A stretch of DNA of 64,000 nucleotides from DATJGR01 sp041739525 (GCA_041739525.1 JBGSNQ010000022.1:62001-126000), one strand, 5' to 3'. Numbered from the stretch's first letter, positions 34,971 to 44,339 are shown. Notes: generated by a model from the sequence alone, not told the origin. Program-made: numbers and translations.

Positions 34971-36416
34971 TCAGTTGGTCGCCTCGTGATCCAGTTGAAT
35001 CCGAATCGGTGGACCGCCGCCGGGGCTTTCGATAATGGTTGCGGTATAGATACCGCCGAGTTGCAGATCGAGCCGTTCCGGTCCAAACACAGCCAGTTCG
35101 CCGTTGGAGTCGGTCACGGTTAGATCGTAAAGACCGGGATCGCGCGATGTGACGCTCGACCCAAGTAGCGCGGCATCGTCCAGTGCAGGACTTGCGTCGA
35201 CGGTCGGCTGACCGGGTGGAAGTAAATAGGCGTCGACTGTGCCGGCGCTCGCGGCACCGTTGACGATGCGCAGCTGCACCTCGCTCGCGATCGATCGCAG
35301 CGTATCTGTGAGCAAATCCGACTTGACGTCGATATCTGCGTTGGAAGTGTCGCCGGCAACATACAGGGTGTTCGCCTGGCCGCTTTGCAAGGTGATCGGA
35401 CCTTGAAACACGAAACGGTTTTGCACGCCCACAGGTGTCACGTTCAAGTTCGCCGAGTAAGGGAAATCGACTGTGTTCGAGTCGAGTTTCAAATACGAGG
35501 TGGTAACTCCGAATGGAATGTTGGCGAAGACTGGTGTTCCCGCCGTGTCGCCGAAGAACACGTCCACGGCGGCGACGTCCGACACCAGATTCGAAAAGCG
35601 TACTGAGGCGCCCAGATCTTGATCGGCGAACGCGCTCGATCCCGATGCACTTACCTGAACAACGCGCACCACCGTCGATTCCGGTTCGAATTGATCGATC
35701 AGCATCAACACGGTCCGCGTGATCCTCGCGAAGCTGATGTCACCCGAATCGAAAAGCACACTCTTTGATCCCTCGGGTGTGACGACCACCCGGTACGTGA
35801 TCGACGGATCGATGCTGGCGAGCGGGGTGACTGCCGCAAAGTCGACCGTCGCAGTCGGCGCAGACGTTACCAGGGGAGCTTTGTTGGAAATCACATAAAC
35901 GTCGACGCGGCCCGCCGTCTGCGACGCGTCCACAATCTGAATCTGCGGGTCTGGCCAGGTGGTCGAATCGGACGTATCGACGTCTTTGCTGATCGCAACG
36001 TTGTCGGTTCGCAGCAACTGGTAGTTGTTCAGATCGCCGACCAAGAACAGCGAGACCTCATCGTACTGTGTCAGATCGATGGTCTCGCCCGCGACGAGCG
36101 TGACCTTGTCATCGGACGGCGTGAGATACACGAGGTCCATCTCGTACTCTCCGACGTCGGTGCCCGTGAGGGCAGTCGCCTCGCCGTACGCGGAATCGCC
36201 AAACACGGCTTCCGCATCCGACTGCACGGATCGCAACACGGCTGAAATCGTTGGCGCATCATCAATGGCGTTGACGAAGCGTATGCTGCCTTGCCTGACG
36301 CCTGTTCCGGCCGATGTACTGCCGCCACCATCGGATTCCTTCACGCCACATCCGGCCAGGGTGACAAGGCATGCCATCAAAAGTGCAGCAGGCTGGCGGA
36401 CGCAGTTCATCGTCAT
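34971..36416 (-). CDS. DUF4397-like multi-domain surface lipoprotein
   Basis: 481 residues; a signal peptide ends in lipobox LAGC (about residue 22), followed by a Gly/Ser-rich linker (GGGSTSAGTG). The mature part is beta-rich with repeated units: SIRFVNAIDDAPTISAVLRS, IQIVDASQTAGRVDVYVISN, VRFSNLVSDVAAVDVFFGDT and LRIVNGAASAGTVDAYLLPP. These repeated R-x-x-N-x-x-x-D/A-x-V-D units resemble tandem DUF4397 domains, which are extracellular and of unknown role. ATG 36410 is an alternative start. It begins ten bases after the stop of its paralog, so the two form an operon. Confidence 0.78.
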   Translation of the reverse strand: MTMNCVRQPAALLMACLVTLAGCGVKESDGGGSTSAGTGVRQGSIRFVNAIDDAPTISAVLRSVQSDAEAVFGDSAYGEATALTGTDVGEYEMDLVYLTPSDDKVTLVAGETIDLTQYDEVSLFLVGDLNNYQLLRTDNVAISKDVDTSDSTTWPDPQIQIVDASQTAGRVDVYVISNKAPLVTSAPTATVDFAAVTPLASIDPSITYRVVVTPEGSKSVLFDSGDISFARITRTVLMLIDQFEPESTVVRVVQVSASGSSAFADQDLGASVRFSNLVSDVAAVDVFFGDTAGTPVFANIPFGVTTSYLKLDSNTVDFPYSANLNVTPVGVQNRFVFQGPITLQSGQANTLYVAGDTSNADIDVKSDLLTDTLRSIASEVQLRIVNGAASAGTVDAYLLPPGQPTVDASPALDDAALLGSSVTSRDPGLYDLTVTDSNGELAVFGPERLDLQLGGIYTATIIESPGGGPPIRIQLDHEATN

Positions 36417-36425
36417 GCCGGCGCG

Positions 36426-37772
36426 TCAATTCGCAAGATTGTCGGTAAAGACAATCTGACTAGGCAAACCGCCCCCCGGGGCATCCGTCAGAATCACGGT
36501 GTAGCTGCCACCCCCTGCGAGGGTGATTCGCTCTGGTCCGCTGGACACAGTCTCCTGGTCTGTTGGAGTCACTTCGATGTCGTACATACCGGGCGTGAAT
36601 CCGGTGGTACCGCTAACGAGAAAGCTGAGTCCGGAAAAGGCGGGTGGCAAATCGGTCAGTGGCTGGCCCGGAGCGAGAAAATACATGTCTACGTCAGCCG
36701 CAGCCGCAGATGCCTGGATGACGTCGAGCGAACTTACATCGGCAACGCTCCGCAACGATTCGACGATGTTCCTTGCGATCACGTTTCCGGAATCCGAACG
36801 CGCCACTGCCAGAGTGCGATAGTCGCCGGCGCTCAAGTTCAGTCTGCCGGCGTAGAGCACGGTTGCGGGGTCCGACGCAACGGTAATCGTTGCGTTGACG
36901 TTTTCTGTCGATACTTGAAGGAACTTGCTGACTGCGCCGTACTGTAGGTTCTCAATGCTCGGTGCGCTCGCACCATCGAGATACAGGTCGACCGCCGGTT
37001 CGTCGGCGATCATGTTCGCCAGCCGCAATCCACTTGGAAGTTCTGCGAGCGTAAACGCGGAGGCAGAGACAGTATCGACCTGCACGACGTAGGATCCGTT
37101 GCCCCCCGGCCCGAAGTAATCGCAAGCGACGAACAGCCGCCGCGTCAGGCCGCTGATCGGAAACACGCCTGAGTCGAAGATGAGGTTCTTGCTGTCCGCA
37201 TCGGTCACCCTCAGACGGTAATTTGCGCCCGCATCGACTGTGGTGATATTGGAGTTGTTTCCGAAGTCGAGTGTCGCCTGAGGTGATACGTCATCGATCG
37301 CGGCATTCGCGTCACCCAGATAAAAGTCGAGCGACGCGGGTCCGGTAGCTGCGTTCATGATCCAGACCTCGGCCGATGCTGCCGAGATGTCAGGATCGGC
37401 CTGCGTGACCATCTTTAGGGTTGTCGATTCGAGCGGACCAACCAGAAATACAGTCGTTTGCTCATTGGCGCGTACGGTGAGCGTCTCGTCATCGACAAGA
37501 TCGACTGAACTGCCGTCTGGCTGCTGGTAGCTGACCGTCAGCGAGTAGTCAGTGGGGTTCAATGAGATAAGCGCCGTCGACTGCGCGTAGGAAATTCTCG
37601 ACGATGACGTGTCCGAACCTAGCGTCGCAGTCAGCGTCGGCGAGTCTGGTATCAAGTTGACGATGCGAATCGACCCGGTATCGCTGCTGCTACTGCCGCC
37701 TCCACCGCTGCCGCAACCGGTTGCGACGAAGAGGCAGAGAGGAACCAAGAGCAACCAGAAGCGTGTGCACAT
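36426..37772 (-). CDS. DUF4397-like multi-domain surface lipoprotein, first gene of the pair
   Basis: 448 residues from the ATG at 37772. Lipobox VATGC near residue 19 is followed by GSGGGGSSSS. Domain units: SIRIVNLIPDSPTLTATLGS, VWIMNAATGPASLDFYLGDA, LRLANMIADEPAVDLYLDGA and a fourth starting near LDVIQASAAAADVDMYFLAP. It shares architecture with the downstream gene (including the ending GGGLPSQIVF versus GGGPPIRIQL), showing an old tandem duplication. The frame extends upstream to 37997 without family sequence. Motif copy 3 lies 216 bp before the start. Confidence 0.78.
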   Translation of the reverse strand: MCTRFWLLLVPLCLFVATGCGSGGGGSSSSDTGSIRIVNLIPDSPTLTATLGSDTSSSRISYAQSTALISLNPTDYSLTVSYQQPDGSSVDLVDDETLTVRANEQTTVFLVGPLESTTLKMVTQADPDISAASAEVWIMNAATGPASLDFYLGDANAAIDDVSPQATLDFGNNSNITTVDAGANYRLRVTDADSKNLIFDSGVFPISGLTRRLFVACDYFGPGGNGSYVVQVDTVSASAFTLAELPSGLRLANMIADEPAVDLYLDGASAPSIENLQYGAVSKFLQVSTENVNATITVASDPATVLYAGRLNLSAGDYRTLAVARSDSGNVIARNIVESLRSVADVSSLDVIQASAAAADVDMYFLAPGQPLTDLPPAFSGLSFLVSGTTGFTPGMYDIEVTPTDQETVSSGPERITLAGGGSYTVILTDAPGGGLPSQIVFTDNLAN

Positions 37773-37988
37773 GTATGTTAGGTCCGAACAGACGGATTCT
37801 AGATACGATCGCTCGGGCGCGGCTGGCCGCCCAACGCAGTTGTTAGTCACGCGTGGCGGCGATCGTAGGTGCTCTTCCTTTGACGGTGTCTCGGTCGCGG
37901 GCTCATTGACCGACCGGGGATGGGCTCTACGGTTGAGTTTGCCAGGACTCGCGATCCGATCGACATTGAAGGCCCGTCCGCGCTGCTT

Positions 37989-38024
37989 GTCTGTCAAGTT
38001 AGGTGAACAAGAGTCAAGAATTGT
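37989..38024 (-). promoter_or_regulatory. 36-bp phased-repeat motif, copy 3 (upstream of the DUF4397 operon)
   Basis: On the reverse strand CTTGA, GTTCA and CTTGA occur at 10-bp steps (forward-strand complements at 38014-38018, 38004-38008 and 37994-37998), with the same ACAATT and CAGAC flanks as copies 1 and 2 and the same orientation relative to the downstream gene. Confidence 0.6.
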
Positions 38025-38193
38025 GGAGCGCGCACGATTGAGGTCGTTGGCGGTGGCGCTGATGACGCGTCCGTCCGCCAGCTACGTGACTATGGACAGG
38101 AATTTCTGTCCAGCGGCATGGGTTCACGGAAGGCGACGAGCGTGTTGCCGGCCCGGTCAGAAGTAGTGGGCGAGACGCAGATCAACGAGTTCA

Positions 38194-38335
38194 GTGGTAG
38201 ACGTTCCTCTCCAAGCCGGGCCGAGTCGTCCAAGCGAACGCTGTTCGGCGGATTTCGTGTACGACCAACTCGCCGATGGTCGACGCATTCGGATTCTCAA
38301 TATCGTCGACAACTATTCACGGTCAGTACGAGCGA
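38194..38335 (+). mobile_element. IS3-type transposase (OrfB) fragment
   Basis: The frame contains SERCSADFVYDQLADGRRIR and ILNIVDNYSRSVRAI, matching the start of the IS3/IS407-group integrase core (ERWSMDFV.D.L.DGR..R.L.VVD..SR), including the first catalytic Asp. Nothing of the rest of the catalytic core or of OrfA is seen. It ends where the CadC-like gene ends, so it is a small scrap of an old insertion. Confidence 0.65.
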
Positions 38336-40371
38336 TCCTCCGGTGGAGGAGGCGTGGTAACACCAATACCGGTGATCGCCGACAACTCTTCTGCGCCGCG
38401 TCGCACGTCGGCGCGCCACGCCTTGCCAACTCCCAGAGCTTCCAGTGTCTTCTGGTACCGCGGATCGCTAACGACGTTCGCTGCGAAATACGCTTCCTGA
38501 GCAGGGTTGAAGTGCCATCGTAGCCAGGCGTACTCAGGCTCGATAGCGAGCAACTCTTCCGTGCCGCAATCTACGTCCCCTAATATGAAGCAGACGTCGC
38601 TTTTGGTTGAGTGCGTGACTAACGGATCAGCTAAGGCGGCCTGGAGTTCGGGCGAGTGAGGACGAATATCGCCGCGATGAACACGAAGGTACACTCCTGC
38701 GTTGTAGCCCCACTTCTCGTCCGTCCGCTTCAATCGTTCCAGATACGCTTCGGCTTCAGTGAATCGCCCAAGCTTGGACAGACACTGAACCAGGCCGTAC
38801 AGCGACAGCGTGAAATCCGGGTTCACTCGATCTACCAAATCCTTCACGAGCTCGACTTGTGTTTCGAAGTCGCGCCGAATCGTGTAGAGCGTCACGTATT
38901 CGCTTTGCAGTCCGGAGACGTCGTCCGAGCCGGCGCTTCGGGCTTCGGCAATCGCGCGATCGATATACGCTTCGCTCTCGTCTAGCAGTTTCGCGCCCAT
39001 CAAAACGCGCGCGTACCAGCGCATCGCTCCAGAGTCGTGAGGGTTGTTGATGATCTCTTTGCGCCAGACCTGCTCTGCGTCGGAGGCCGATCCGATCGAT
39101 ACAAACTGCAGCGCCTGATCGATCGCATCCAGCGCGGCAGAATCGGTGATGGCGGTTCTCGCGTCGCGCCTCAATGCGAGCAGATCCTGCCGTGTCCCTT
39201 CGCGCTCGGCGAGATCGGCGGGGGTCTGGCCGATCGCCCAGTAAACCGCCGACAGTGAGCCGTACGCATAAGGAAATTTGGGGTCTACCTCGAGCGCCTT
39301 CCTGAACATCTGCTCGGCACGCCGATTCGAAGCCACGGTCTGAATGCGCTGAAACTCGTCGCCTTTGCGGGCGAGCAGGTATGCATCGGGGTTCTGCGTA
39401 CCCCAGCTGCGCATTCGTTCCAAGTGAGCGTCGTCGAGCAACACCGTGAGGTCGTCGATCGCGTGCTCGACCATCTTCGTTCTGAAGCTCTTGCGATCGG
39501 CCTCCGGAAAGCTGAACGCTTCGCGATGCGATGGGAGACTTGCGAGCGCGGGGACAATCGCGAGCGTCGCCTCCAGCCGCTGGCCTTCGTCTCGCGCGTC
39601 GAACGTTACCGCATAGTCCACATCCCAGGCGTGCGCGACATTCGTGTCTCTTCGTACCTGCTTAACGTCATCGTGCACCGTGGCGCCCATCATTCTGAAA
39701 TGTGCGACGACCTGATCCGGTAGATCCTCGAATCCCTGCCGAATCGCGCCCGGCAACGTGTCGGCGACAGGCAGCAGAACCGCGGAGTGATTTCCGAGAA
39801 CGACCACGGTGGCTCTCTGGGTGGATAGAGTGCTGATCGACCATCCGATGACTACCAACGCCGCCGCGAGTGAGCTGAAGACCATTACCTTTCTGGAGCT
39901 CCACCGCTGGCGCGCTTTGCTTCCGTTCGCGAGACGAGTTTGGGAGAAATCCAGCGTTGGTGCGTGTGCGTCTCCGTTAGACGGTGCGTGTGTGTCGGTC
40001 CCGTTCGCCAGCTCCGAAGCGACGGCGACCAGTCGATAGCCGCGCTTGGACACCGTCTGGATGGATACGTCGCCGTGCGGCTCTTCGCCGAACGCATGCC
40101 GCAGTTCGGTGATGATCTTATGGACCGCGTTCGCCGACCGAACGCTTCGCGGCCAGTGTGCCTCCAGCAGTTCGGCGCTCGAGACAACGTCGTTCGAGCG
40201 GCGTGCAAGGTGCACCAGCACATCCATCGCACGCGGACTGAGGACCTTCGAAATATCCCCCCTGCCAATCCTTCGCTCGGACGGCGTGACGTCCCATCGC
40301 CCCAGCTTGAAGCGCGCCGACGACGACGGCAGCACGGCGTCCGTCACACCTGAAGCATCTCTCGTCACCAC
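38323..40371 (-). CDS. CadC-like membrane regulator: winged helix, one TM helix, TPR-rich periplasmic domain
   Basis: 682 residues. An N-terminal OmpR-type DNA-binding domain (about 20-115) has KVLSPRAMDVLVHLARRSND, then AVHKIITELRHAFGEEP and SIQTVSKRGYRLVA. A transmembrane helix (about 170-190, VMVFSSLAAALVVIGWSIST) leads to a large periplasmic part with tetratricopeptide-like helices (EQMFRKALEVDPKFPYAYGS; SEAYIDRAIAEARSAGSD; FTEAEAYLERLKRTDEKWGY). Such one-component regulators transduce envelope signals directly to DNA without phosphorylation. Target genes unknown; the exported-protein gene at 40956 is divergent. Confidence 0.85.
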   Translation of the reverse strand: MVTRDASGVTDAVLPSSSARFKLGRWDVTPSERRIGRGDISKVLSPRAMDVLVHLARRSNDVVSSAELLEAHWPRSVRSANAVHKIITELRHAFGEEPHGDVSIQTVSKRGYRLVAVASELANGTDTHAPSNGDAHAPTLDFSQTRLANGSKARQRWSSRKVMVFSSLAAALVVIGWSISTLSTQRATVVVLGNHSAVLLPVADTLPGAIRQGFEDLPDQVVAHFRMMGATVHDDVKQVRRDTNVAHAWDVDYAVTFDARDEGQRLEATLAIVPALASLPSHREAFSFPEADRKSFRTKMVEHAIDDLTVLLDDAHLERMRSWGTQNPDAYLLARKGDEFQRIQTVASNRRAEQMFRKALEVDPKFPYAYGSLSAVYWAIGQTPADLAEREGTRQDLLALRRDARTAITDSAALDAIDQALQFVSIGSASDAEQVWRKEIINNPHDSGAMRWYARVLMGAKLLDESEAYIDRAIAEARSAGSDDVSGLQSEYVTLYTIRRDFETQVELVKDLVDRVNPDFTLSLYGLVQCLSKLGRFTEAEAYLERLKRTDEKWGYNAGVYLRVHRGDIRPHSPELQAALADPLVTHSTKSDVCFILGDVDCGTEELLAIEPEYAWLRWHFNPAQEAYFAANVVSDPRYQKTLEALGVGKAWRADVRRGAEELSAITGIGVTTPPPPEDRSY

Positions 40372-40955
40372 GCGCTTCCCGAAGTGGCCGAGCCGGAACT
40401 ATATCGAGGATGGTTGCGATCATCGAACCGCGTTTGAGCGGTTCGTTTTGATCGATATCCGGTGAGAAGGGGTCGAGAAGGAAACGAGAAGGAATTCAGA
40501 AGACTTTGCAGCTTCCGTTGCTGGCACCTTCCACCTGCGGGGTTCGATTCCGCGCGCGGGAGAGGTCGATTGCAATCACGACAGGTTCGCGTCAATCGAA
40601 ATGAAGGCTCGGCATCAAATCGTCGCGGGCTGCACCGTTCGGCGCACGTTGCGACGCGGGAGCACGTGGAGCCTCCGCCGGCGCGCCCAGCGAAGAGGCG
40701 CGTCGATATCGGTCGGGTATTCCTGTGGGTAGTTCTTTCGATTCTGTCTCTGGGAGCGGCGCCTGTGTTGGCAACCAGATTGAAGAACGAGGACAAAGCA
40801 GGCGCGAGTCATGTCTCAACCAATCGCACTTTGTTGACGCTTTGTCGTCTCGGCTCTCGACTTCGAAGTGCGTTGACAGGTGGTGCGCGACATAGTGAAG
40901 CCGTTGGGAGAGTTGAAGTTGAGGACCGTTAGTTGCCAGAAGAGGAGGGAGTGCT
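40372..40955. other. 584-bp divergent intergenic region
   Basis: Separates the CadC-like gene from the exported protein at 40956. A forward frame ending at 40932 contains one plausible membrane helix (FLWVVLSILSLGAAPVLATR), but its N-terminus is arginine-rich and no ribosome site or family supports it. AGGAGGG at 40943-40949 is the ribosome site of the next gene. Confidence 0.45.
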
Positions 40956-42599
40956 TTGCGTATGCGTCACGTCTGTTTGTTCGCGCCTTCTAGTGCCGAT
41001 GCGGTCGTCTCTCGCAACAAGGCGAGGGGGTCTTTGGCTCTTGGCTGCGCACTGTTCATCTTCGGCATCGCCGCTGCGTCGGCTGCGCGAGCCGTTTGTC
41101 CGGACCAGCCGGAGGACTCAGCTCGGATTTGCGGAGAGCCGCAGGGGTTCGATCCGAACTGGGCAAACGTACTCAGCGGTCCTAACCGCTACCAAAGCGC
41201 GCCGGTCGACCACACCGAGTTGCGGTTGGGCGTTTTTCCTTCGCCCGATTCGGATCTCGCGACCTTTCCTCCCGGTTTTCCAACGCTCTCCGAGAACGGT
41301 CAGCAGACCACGGTGACGGCCACTCATCCCGCCATTGGCACGGTTGAGCTTCCCTTCACCGGGCTCGTGTCGGGCATTGGATATGGATGGGGCGGATATG
41401 CGCAGTCCTGGCTGAGGTCGCAACACGATCCGTCTACCGATGCATCGTTGGCCCAGCCGTGGGAGATCACTATTACCAACCCCGGCTCCGCGGGGGCAAA
41501 TACCGTCGTCGTGTCGACTGCGTCGCTCGACCCCACGGCGCGTCCGAGTCTCGTTACCGATCTCACCCTGACCGGTTCGGGCACCACTCCGACGATTTCG
41601 TGGGCGGGTTCCCCGGGCTACGTAACAGTCCTTCTGTACTCGATTCTGCCGAATGGAGGCATCCGAATAGTCGACGTCGAATCTCTCGGGCTGGATGCAA
41701 CCACGTGGCAAATTCCATCGACGTTCTCAGGCGTGCCGCACGTGTTTCCGGAGGATGCGTCACTTCAACTCAATCAACCGTACCTCGGGATGATCAACAT
41801 CACATACAACGCTCGAGGACTGCAGGGTGAGGACGGCATCTCGCGGACGTGGTTCGAGTTCACGCCGGTTGAGGACAGTCAGGGTAATGCGGGCGTGAAG
41901 ATTCCGACGGTCACGGTCGATGCAAGTGGCAACAAGGTCTTCAGCTTCGATTTCGCCGTGCAACAAGGAGTGACCTATCAGATAGATCCCCAGGTCGCGA
42001 TTGGATACGACTACGAAGTCGGCGCAACCGATCCCGGATTCAGGGCCGTTACGCTCCCTGACATCGGCGACGGCGAATACGAGCTCGTCTTGTTCCATTC
42101 GAACACACCGTACCGTACGGGAGTAACGATTCACGCGAGTGACGAGTTCAATTTCGTCGATCGCCTGAAGTGGTTTGGTGTCGGCGCGCAGGGTGTGAGG
42201 AAGTTCCGCATCATCGGCATCGAAAGATCTGCGAACGTGGATGCGAACAGTGCGACCGCATTTGTCACTGGCGTGTCATTCGTTGCAGATGGCCGCTTCA
42301 CCGGAACTCAAATACCGATCGCCGTCGACATCACGCAGGACTCTGACAAGGACGGTGTCGCCGATCCCCAGGACGTGTGCCCGCAGACGGCGGTTGATGT
42401 AGCGATCGACGCTCAAGGCTGTTCCAGCGCACAGCGGTTGGTGCGCGCTTGTCCCGCGTCTTCATTCAAGAATCGCTTGTCGTACGTTCGGTGTGTCACG
42501 ACTGAGCTAGATCGGCAGCTCAAGGTGGGCCTCGTCACGTTGCGACACGCCGCGGCGATTCTGCTCGAGGCGCTTCGGACGCCAATCGCGAAGCGCTAG
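40956..42599 (+). CDS. large exported protein of unknown function with a calcium-type D-rich repeat
   Basis: 547 residues. The start is TTG 40956, six bases after AGGAGGG; ATG 40962 would be twelve bases away. A signal peptide ends near ARAVCPDQ. The mature part is beta-rich with an FN3-like region (DLTLTGSGTTPTISWAGSPG) and a thrombospondin-3-like calcium loop (DSDKDGVADPQDVC, about residue 463). The C-terminal ~45 residues (SFKNRLSYVRCVTTELDRQL, KVGLVTLRHAAAILLEALR) are helical, and a copy of this tail exists at 21666. No family recognised; secretion by a type II system is conceivable. Confidence 0.75.
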   Translation: MRMRHVCLFAPSSADAVVSRNKARGSLALGCALFIFGIAAASAARAVCPDQPEDSARICGEPQGFDPNWANVLSGPNRYQSAPVDHTELRLGVFPSPDSDLATFPPGFPTLSENGQQTTVTATHPAIGTVELPFTGLVSGIGYGWGGYAQSWLRSQHDPSTDASLAQPWEITITNPGSAGANTVVVSTASLDPTARPSLVTDLTLTGSGTTPTISWAGSPGYVTVLLYSILPNGGIRIVDVESLGLDATTWQIPSTFSGVPHVFPEDASLQLNQPYLGMINITYNARGLQGEDGISRTWFEFTPVEDSQGNAGVKIPTVTVDASGNKVFSFDFAVQQGVTYQIDPQVAIGYDYEVGATDPGFRAVTLPDIGDGEYELVLFHSNTPYRTGVTIHASDEFNFVDRLKWFGVGAQGVRKFRIIGIERSANVDANSATAFVTGVSFVADGRFTGTQIPIAVDITQDSDKDGVADPQDVCPQTAVDVAIDAQGCSSAQRLVRACPASSFKNRLSYVRCVTTELDRQLKVGLVTLRHAAAILLEALRTPIAKR

Positions 42600-42628
42600 T
42601 TTCCTGCAGGGCCGCGCCCGCATCTTGC

Positions 42629-42979
42629 TCAGCGCGGCTGCTCGAGCGGAATGACGATCTCAGCGTCGGTACAGAAGAGCTGATATTCGATAGGCGCCTG
42701 CACGCCGTGTTCGATGTCGCTTCGGCCGGTCGCCGATGCAAACGCGGCGCGCAGATCTTCTTCCGTATCGAACCACAGAAAAGCCACACCATCGCTGCTG
42801 GGTGCGCCGTCGGGTTGGCCCTTCGCGGGATCGAAACCCTGAACGAGTGGATAAACCACGTATTGGCGCAGCTTCGGCAGCAAGCGGGCGCCCATGGCAT
42901 GCTCTTCCAGCCACCACTTGCGGAATGTCGCGGTGTCCATGTCGGCGGGCTTCTTCAGGATGCCGATCAATGCGTACAT
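42629..42979 (-). CDS. EthD-domain protein
   Basis: 116 residues from the ATG at 42979: MYALIGILKKPADMDTATFR, KWWLEEHAMGARLLPKLRQY. The ferredoxin-like dimeric alpha-beta barrel with F..WW.EEH is the EthD signature. EthD proteins accompany monooxygenases and other degradative enzymes, possibly as small isomerases or cyclases. It is convergent with the exported protein gene. Confidence 0.88.
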   Translation of the reverse strand: MYALIGILKKPADMDTATFRKWWLEEHAMGARLLPKLRQYVVYPLVQGFDPAKGQPDGAPSSDGVAFLWFDTEEDLRAAFASATGRSDIEHGVQAPIEYQLFCTDAEIVIPLEQPR

Positions 42980-43081
42980 AAATACGTCCTCGACCAAATT
43001 GTCATGTTGCGCTGCTCTTGCCGGTGACGTCGCGATCGAATTCGTGGGTGCAGCAAGATCAGCTGATCGAGTAGCGCTCTT

Positions 43082-44188
43082 CTACGGCGCGACCTCGAGT
43101 TTGCGTCCTTCCACGCCGAGATCACGCCACGGCTCGAAGTTCGGATCGGTGCTGAGCACGTAGCTTCCGTCGTTCATTCGCCACGCGTTGTCGTAGGAAT
43201 GCGACAGCTCGACCGTTCCGCCAGGTGCGTCCTGATCCTTGTACGTCTCGACACCGCGGATGAGTTCGCCGAATTCGCGTGCGCGACGATCCGAACTTTC
43301 CTGCGCGGCAGCCCAGGCCTCGTTGCGAATCTGTGCGATTTCCTCGTTCGATCGCGTGATCATCGCCGACCGTTTGCGGCTCTCTTCCAAGGCCACGCGG
43401 CCGATCGCGAGATTGTGCCCGGCGATGCGCTTCTCCCACTCGGGATTGGTCTTGATCGTTTGACGCAGCGCTTCGAAGAAGGCGAGATCGAAGTCGTTGG
43501 TGGGTGCGGTTACCGCGTAGCCCGGATACGCCATCGCCGTCAACGCGTCCATGACGCCGACGCCTGCGCCGGCATTTGTACGCATCAGTGAAAACACTAC
43601 GGATGCGGCGGCAGAGCCGCGCATTTCACGACCGCGATCCGTGTAGACAAACAGTACTTCTCCGGACTCGACCCACGTGCGCATCTCGCCCATGGCGGTA
43701 GGCGTAACCGAGTTCACGTTCGCGAACTGCTTTTCGAGATCGGCACGCCGGCGGAAGTCGATGATGTGTGCGTCGGGGCGCCCCTGCTGTACCACGGCTT
43801 GCAGATACGCTTGCACATTCGTGTATGGCGCGCTGGTACAACCTGGCGTCGAGGCGCCACCGCCATAGTTGTTCAGTTCCCACTTCTGCTGCGGAAAGAT
43901 GGCGATGCTGCTCGAGCCGTCGGGCGAAGTTGCAGACCAGCTGAAGTTGTAGCCGTTCGTGCACATGTACTCGTTGCCCCAAAGCACACCGCCTTGTGTC
44001 TTCCAGCCGAAAGGGATGAACAGAGTCAAAGCGGCGAGGGGTTGTTCGAAGCCGCTTGCGTCTACGACCACCGCGCGTTCAAAACGCAGCGTCTTGGGGG
44101 GTGGGCTCGATGGGGTCGCAGCGAAAGCCGGCGCGGTGCAGGCAGCCAGCAGAACCATCGCCATGTTCGCGATACGCAACATTCTCAT
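43082..44188 (-). CDS. exported hypothetical protein
   Basis: 368 residues from the ATG at 44188, with GGGAGAG upstream. A signal peptide (RIANMAMVLLAACTAPAFAA) is followed by a domain with LTLFIPFGWKTQGGVLWGNE and SWSATSPDGSSSIAIFPQQ. A helical middle follows (GHNLAIGRVALEESRKRSAM; EEIAQIRNEAWAAAQESSDR), then SHSYDNAWRMNDGSYVLSTD. This resembles a conserved group of periplasmic proteins of unknown role that I cannot name. Neighbours give no clear context. Confidence 0.75.
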   Translation of the reverse strand: MRMLRIANMAMVLLAACTAPAFAATPSSPPPKTLRFERAVVVDASGFEQPLAALTLFIPFGWKTQGGVLWGNEYMCTNGYNFSWSATSPDGSSSIAIFPQQKWELNNYGGGASTPGCTSAPYTNVQAYLQAVVQQGRPDAHIIDFRRRADLEKQFANVNSVTPTAMGEMRTWVESGEVLFVYTDRGREMRGSAAASVVFSLMRTNAGAGVGVMDALTAMAYPGYAVTAPTNDFDLAFFEALRQTIKTNPEWEKRIAGHNLAIGRVALEESRKRSAMITRSNEEIAQIRNEAWAAAQESSDRRAREFGELIRGVETYKDQDAPGGTVELSHSYDNAWRMNDGSYVLSTDPNFEPWRDLGVEGRKLEVAP

Positions 44189-44339
44189 CGAATCTCTCCC
44201 ACAACGAACCGGGATCTCGGCGTCCAATGCCGACATCTTTTCAGGTTCGACGGTCGGAATCGATGGCGTTGCGGGCGTTCAAAGCAAAACGCACCGCAGT
44301 CTGAACTGCGGCGCGTCGTGCCAGCTAAGGCCCTTGTTA

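Noticed and set aside
34307..38024. Motif copies 2 and 3 as terminal inverted repeats of one 3.7-kb transposable unit
   Set aside because: They are inverted to each other and an IS3 scrap is near copy 3, but a third copy sits before gspD, and all three have the same orientation relative to the gene they precede. A regulatory motif explains this better.
40540..40575. A tRNA gene suggested by GGGGTTCGATTCC
   Set aside because: Only a T-arm-like string is present; no acceptor, D or anticodon stems can be formed around it.
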